The position numbers were made by a program, and so were the translations under genes. The notes beneath the pieces are model-generated. The model made no database searches and was not told the DNA's origin. It saw nothing but the letters and a program-made list of their open reading frames with translations. Source: Blautia hominis (GTDB taxonomy: Bacteria; Bacillota; Clostridia; Lachnospirales; Lachnospiraceae). Taken from it: a stretch of 64,000 bases of DNA. The DNA lies in the NCBI GenBank assembly GCA_002270465.1, contig NQOF01000008.1, forward strand, positions 124,001 to 188,000, given 5' to 3'. Positions 60,742 to 64,000 of the stretch are shown piece after piece. Within the stretch, counting starts at the first letter, position 1, and every line of letters begins with the position of its first letter.

Positions 60742-61392
60742 GTGGATAAATATCAAGCTCTTGAGAAAATCAAAGACCTTTGGAATTCCGTAGGTGTAGA
60801 TTTAGGACAGAAAATCATCGAAATCTCAGAAGCGTTTTATGCTGTGGGTTTGGATCTTTCTACTGCAGCTGCGTTTGTTAAAGCAACACCTTCTGAATTG
60901 GACGCGCTATTATCTTTGGGTGCTTTAGATGAAGAACTTATTGAATTGATTTCTAAGGCTGAGCCGCCAAAAACTACATGGGCACTGATAGCGAACGCTA
61001 GTGATGAAGAGGCGAGACAGGCATTAAATGCATTATTGAATAGTAAGGATTCACATTCAAATAATGGTACATCGCATAGTGAGTTTGTTTACCAGCAAAT
61101 GATGGAAATTGCAGGACTTACTACAGAACAAATGGTGGGAATGTTGACTGGAGCTGATTTGGCACATGCACTTAAAAAGGGACAGGATTTCAATGCACTT
61201 TCTGAGTGGGATAATAAATTCTTTAAAAGTGTTGTGACTCAGAAAAAACGCGGAAAAACTCTTTCTGGAAAGCAGATAGATATCGTATTAAAAATTTTGG
61301 AGAACCTGTCTTCAAAGGGCGCTATTAAGCGCAACAGTATAGACGGTGATGAAGAGATATGCGACAGAATCTTGGACGCAATTGGGAAATAA
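60742..61392 (+). CDS. Unrecognised 216-aa protein between the GHKL ATPase and the helicase
   Basis: A 216-residue protein, predicted mostly helical, acidic overall, without a domain I recognise. Residues 35-75 look like small helical repeats (A-F-V-K-A-T-P-S-E-L-D-A-L-L-S-L-G). Residues about 165-195 (F-F-K-S-V-V-T-Q-K-K-R-G-K-T-L-S-G-K-Q-I) resemble the short basic motif seen in various phage and DNA-binding proteins. GTG 60742 is three bases after the GHKL stop, and the helicase starts three bases after its own stop, so it is tightly coupled to both and may bridge them (inference). Confidence 0.75.
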   Translation: MDKYQALEKIKDLWNSVGVDLGQKIIEISEAFYAVGLDLSTAAAFVKATPSELDALLSLGALDEELIELISKAEPPKTTWALIANASDEEARQALNALLNSKDSHSNNGTSHSEFVYQQMMEIAGLTTEQMVGMLTGADLAHALKKGQDFNALSEWDNKFFKSVVTQKKRGKTLSGKQIDIVLKILENLSSKGAIKRNSIDGDEEICDRILDAIGK

Positions 61393-61395
61393 GTT

Positions 61396-64000
61396 ATGGG
61401 ACTAAAAGAAATCAATATCCAACTGAGCTATGCCGGTAGAGGTGAACTGATTTTAAAAGATTTTTTATTACCTGCCATTGGCGAATCAGTACATTATGAC
61501 AGGGTAACAAGTTTTTATACAGTTGAGTCTCTGCTGGCAATTTCTCAGGGAATCGAAGCGTTATATCAGAAAAAAGGAAGAATGCGTCTCATTATAGGGA
61601 TTCATAGCGTACCTGCAGAATTTGTTGAGGCATCCTTGCGACGAGAATATTTGACGAAGCAGATTGCTTCAGTACGTGAAGAAGTTAAAAAAGGAATAAA
61701 TTCCATTTCGGATTCTTTGAAGAAAAAGCGATTGGCCACTATCACTTGGATGGTTGAAGATCAGTTGCTTGAAATTAAGGCTGCTGCTGTTAATGGTGAT
61801 GGTATTTTTCACCCGAAAACGCTAATTCTTTCAGATGATAAAGATACACTGGTCGCTGTTGGAAGTCCGAATGAGACCGGTAGTGGGCTTGGGGGAAATT
61901 TTGAGCAGCTAATGGTCGCTACTTCTTGGCTAGCACGGGATGCAGTGAAAACGCAGCAGGATTTTTTTGAAACGCTTTGGAACAATGAACATGAAGAAGC
62001 GGACGTATTAGATATTACAGAAGATACTGCAGAAATGATTAAAGTGGCGTTGGGTAAGGACTATGTTTCACCTAAGCCTGGTGTTGAAGTTTGCCATGGT
62101 TCTGCTGAAATTCTTTCTGCGGCTTCTAAAATGCTCGCTAATTACTTTGTTTCAGGAGATATTCCTGCACTATATATGCATCAGGAAAGAGCTGTGATTG
62201 ACGCTCTTTCAAGGTGGCCTGTGCGTGTATTATTTTCTGATGAAGTGGGACTTGGCAAAACGTTCGAAGTCGCTGCAACGATGAACTTCCTTGTAAAATA
62301 TTGTGGCATCAAGAGAGTAGTCATTTTAACGCCTAAATCAGTTTTGAAACAGTGGCAAGACGAACTCTTTGAACACTTTCACATAAATGCATATTTGTAT
62401 AATTCTAGCTCTAAGGCATACTATGACTGCTTTGGCAAGAGCATCGGTATTGGTGCTGACAATCCATTAGGGAAGAGGGCTCCAGGTATTGTACTTATGT
62501 CAGCACAGTTTGCTCGCGGTAGTGGAAAAAATAAGGACCTATTTTCGCAACCTGGATGCATTTTGCCTGATTTATTGATTCTTGATGAAGCTCATTCTGC
62601 GCGTATAAGCAAATCTATTGCAGGAACTTCACAGAAGACTCGCATGTATTCTATGTTAGAAAACGTGGTTCGAAAGATTCCACATCTTATACTTGCCACA
62701 GCTACACCTATGCAAAAAGAAGCAAGTGAATATCATGCCATATTAAAATTACTAGGGTTGCCTAAAATTTGGCAAAAACCACGTAATTATACAACTTCAT
62801 TAAAAGTTATCGCGTCTGCTGAGACACCAGATATTTCAGATGCGGCCAGTGTTGCAAAGCTACTTCTCAGTACAATTTCGTCGATGAAACCAGATATGAG
62901 CCGTCTTACAAAAGAAGAAACGATTGTAGTTGAGAAGATAGTTGATATCAAGGATACTGCGGATCAATACGAACTGGGTAACATGGTGCAAAATAACTGG
63001 AATATACTCAGGCCTGCATTCATAAAACTTCATCCGGCTCATTTGCTGACAGTCAGAAATACTCGTAGAGCATTATCAAATGTTGGATACAAGTTTCCAA
63101 CCAGAAATCTTATTGAAGAATCTGTTACTGATTCCGAGCGAGTTCAGTTGTTTTACATAAAACTAGATCAGTATTTATCGAATGATTGTTTTCAGGTTGA
63201 GCAAGTCTTATACCCGGACCAATTTAGGTCAATAGGATTTGTACGAGTTAGTTATCAACAGAGAATGGCTTCTTCTCTCTTATCCTGTAAAAAGAGTTTA
63301 GAACGTAGATACGAAAAAATCACCAAGCTAAAGGATAAATTAGATGAGCATCTGAAAAAGTTCTCTACACTTGGCCAGTCATTCGGTATCCTTTCAAGTT
63401 CAGACGATATTGAATTGGATGATTTGCTGAATATTGATTTTGAAGGTACAGATGAAATTGATTGTGGAGATTTAGATGTGGTGGCTCTACGTAGGAGTGT
63501 TGGCATCGAAACAACAGCGCTATCATCGTTGCTAAAAGAAGTGGATGCCCTTTTGAAGGCTTCTGGCGATTTGAAGATTGTGCGTTCAATTCAAATCGCG
63601 CTCAGGTGTTTGGAGAAGGATGATAAAGTTCTTTTATTTTCAAGATATACAGACACTGTCGATGCGTTATTACACGAATTTGCTCGTATTGGAGCTAACA
63701 GCAAGTATGCTTACGGCATCTATACCGGTGACAAATCTATAATTGTTGAAAACGGTACAGAAACACCATGCAGTAAAACTGAAATAAAAAAATTTTTGTT
63801 CTCCGGACGAATGAAGGTCGTATTTTGCTCGGATGCAGCATCTGAAGGCTTAAATCTGCAAGCTGCTCGTATGTTAATCAATGTCGATGTGCCTTGGACT
63901 CCAGCTAGATTAGAGCAGAGAATTGGTCGTATTGCAAGACTTGGTCAAGTGTCTGAGCAAGTTGATGTTTATAATGTTTGGTATCCTAATAGTATAGAGG
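61396..64000 (+). CDS. PLD-SNF2 helicase (3' end outside window)
   Basis: At least 868 residues, open to the window edge. Residues 1-200 form a phospholipase D-like nuclease domain with a single F-H-P-K-T-L motif (about 138) followed by G-S-P-N-E-T-G-S-G. Residues 265-860 form a SNF2/superfamily 2 helicase: Walker A D-E-V-G-L-G-K-T (about 282), D-E-A-H (about 396-399), A-T-A-T-P-M (motif III), S-D-A-A-S-E-G-L-N-L-Q (motif V) and Q-R-I-G-R-I-A-R-L-G-Q (motif VI, about 842). Similar PLD-helicase fusions occur in phage defence loci (DISARM DrmD is a related SNF2). Probably the translocating effector of the GHKL module. Confidence 0.9.
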   Translation, partial: MGLKEINIQLSYAGRGELILKDFLLPAIGESVHYDRVTSFYTVESLLAISQGIEALYQKKGRMRLIIGIHSVPAEFVEASLRREYLTKQIASVREEVKKGINSISDSLKKKRLATITWMVEDQLLEIKAAAVNGDGIFHPKTLILSDDKDTLVAVGSPNETGSGLGGNFEQLMVATSWLARDAVKTQQDFFETLWNNEHEEADVLDITEDTAEMIKVALGKDYVSPKPGVEVCHGSAEILSAASKMLANYFVSGDIPALYMHQERAVIDALSRWPVRVLFSDEVGLGKTFEVAATMNFLVKYCGIKRVVILTPKSVLKQWQDELFEHFHINAYLYNSSSKAYYDCFGKSIGIGADNPLGKRAPGIVLMSAQFARGSGKNKDLFSQPGCILPDLLILDEAHSARISKSIAGTSQKTRMYSMLENVVRKIPHLILATATPMQKEASEYHAILKLLGLPKIWQKPRNYTTSLKVIASAETPDISDAASVAKLLLSTISSMKPDMSRLTKEETIVVEKIVDIKDTADQYELGNMVQNNWNILRPAFIKLHPAHLLTVRNTRRALSNVGYKFPTRNLIEESVTDSERVQLFYIKLDQYLSNDCFQVEQVLYPDQFRSIGFVRVSYQQRMASSLLSCKKSLERRYEKITKLKDKLDEHLKKFSTLGQSFGILSSSDDIELDDLLNIDFEGTDEIDCGDLDVVALRRSVGIETTALSSLLKEVDALLKASGDLKIVRSIQIALRCLEKDDKVLLFSRYTDTVDALLHEFARIGANSKYAYGIYTGDKSIIVENGTETPCSKTEIKKFLFSGRMKVVFCSDAASEGLNLQAARMLINVDVPWTPARLEQRIGRIARLGQVSEQVDVYNVWYPNSIE

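Overview
The window reads as chromosome of an anaerobic Gram-positive bacterium of the class Clostridia, most likely Lachnospiraceae. The grounds are strong AGGAGG-type ribosome binding sites, two pyruvate formate-lyase operons (one under a ZTP/pfl riboswitch), a Bacillus/Clostridium-type LexA box in front of dinB, PucR-type regulators, and glycyl-radical and ferredoxin-containing enzymes. No rRNA, tRNA or CRISPR array was seen.

Layout: 1-5.8 kb holds the end of an RluA pseudouridine synthase, then a PucR regulator with a DUF917 / hydantoinase-oxoprolinase pair and a convergent LysR gene. 6-10.2 kb is a MarR-controlled heterodimeric ABC exporter. 10.4-12.4 kb is an M56 (BlaR1-like) membrane protease with a YARHG domain; its promoter carries BlaI-type operators but no blaI is present. 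12.7-24.8 kb contains an aldo/keto reductase, DUF2200, a TetR/flavodoxin operon, RarA, SRAP, LexA-controlled DNA polymerase IV, arylamine N-acetyltransferase, DUF362, and a UroD-like protein with an MFS transporter. 25.1-41.1 kb holds a second PucR regulator, pflB/pflA copy 1, an ArsC/Spx-like protein, a YbaK-PAS-GGDEF fusion, an attenuated ABC-F gene, a TPP-riboswitch thiM-thiE-HAD-thiD salvage operon, and ZTP-riboswitch pflB/pflA copy 2. 41.2-50.1 kb holds an ArsP_2-type permease, a duplicated-domain protein, a cold shock protein, a Lon-like AAA ATPase, a LysR regulator, a Na/Pi cotransporter and a ferredoxin-type aldo/keto reductase.

From about 50.2 kb to the end the base composition turns visibly AT-rich and the content becomes a defence island: a DUF6602 nuclease-like gene, a decayed XRE-type regulator, then a co-directional series of GIY-YIG/DUF2075 helicase, MazG-like pyrophosphohydrolase, Vsr, Sau3AI/MutH nuclease 1, C5-cytosine methyltransferase, Sau3AI/MutH nuclease 2 (frameshifted at an A7 run), a GHKL (MORC/MutL-like) ATPase, an unrecognised 216-aa protein, and a PLD-SNF2 helicase that runs off the window. 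This looks like a large restriction-modification superoperon with extra ATPase and helicase modules, and it is the most interesting part of the window.

A second theme is small non-autonomous mobile elements. Two families (three copies each) have related terminal inverted repeats (about GTWACTGTTCAS) and 8-bp target duplications, which points to an IS66-type transposase acting in trans. They sit mainly in the leaders of genes, including one between a good promoter and the TPP riboswitch of the thiamine operon.
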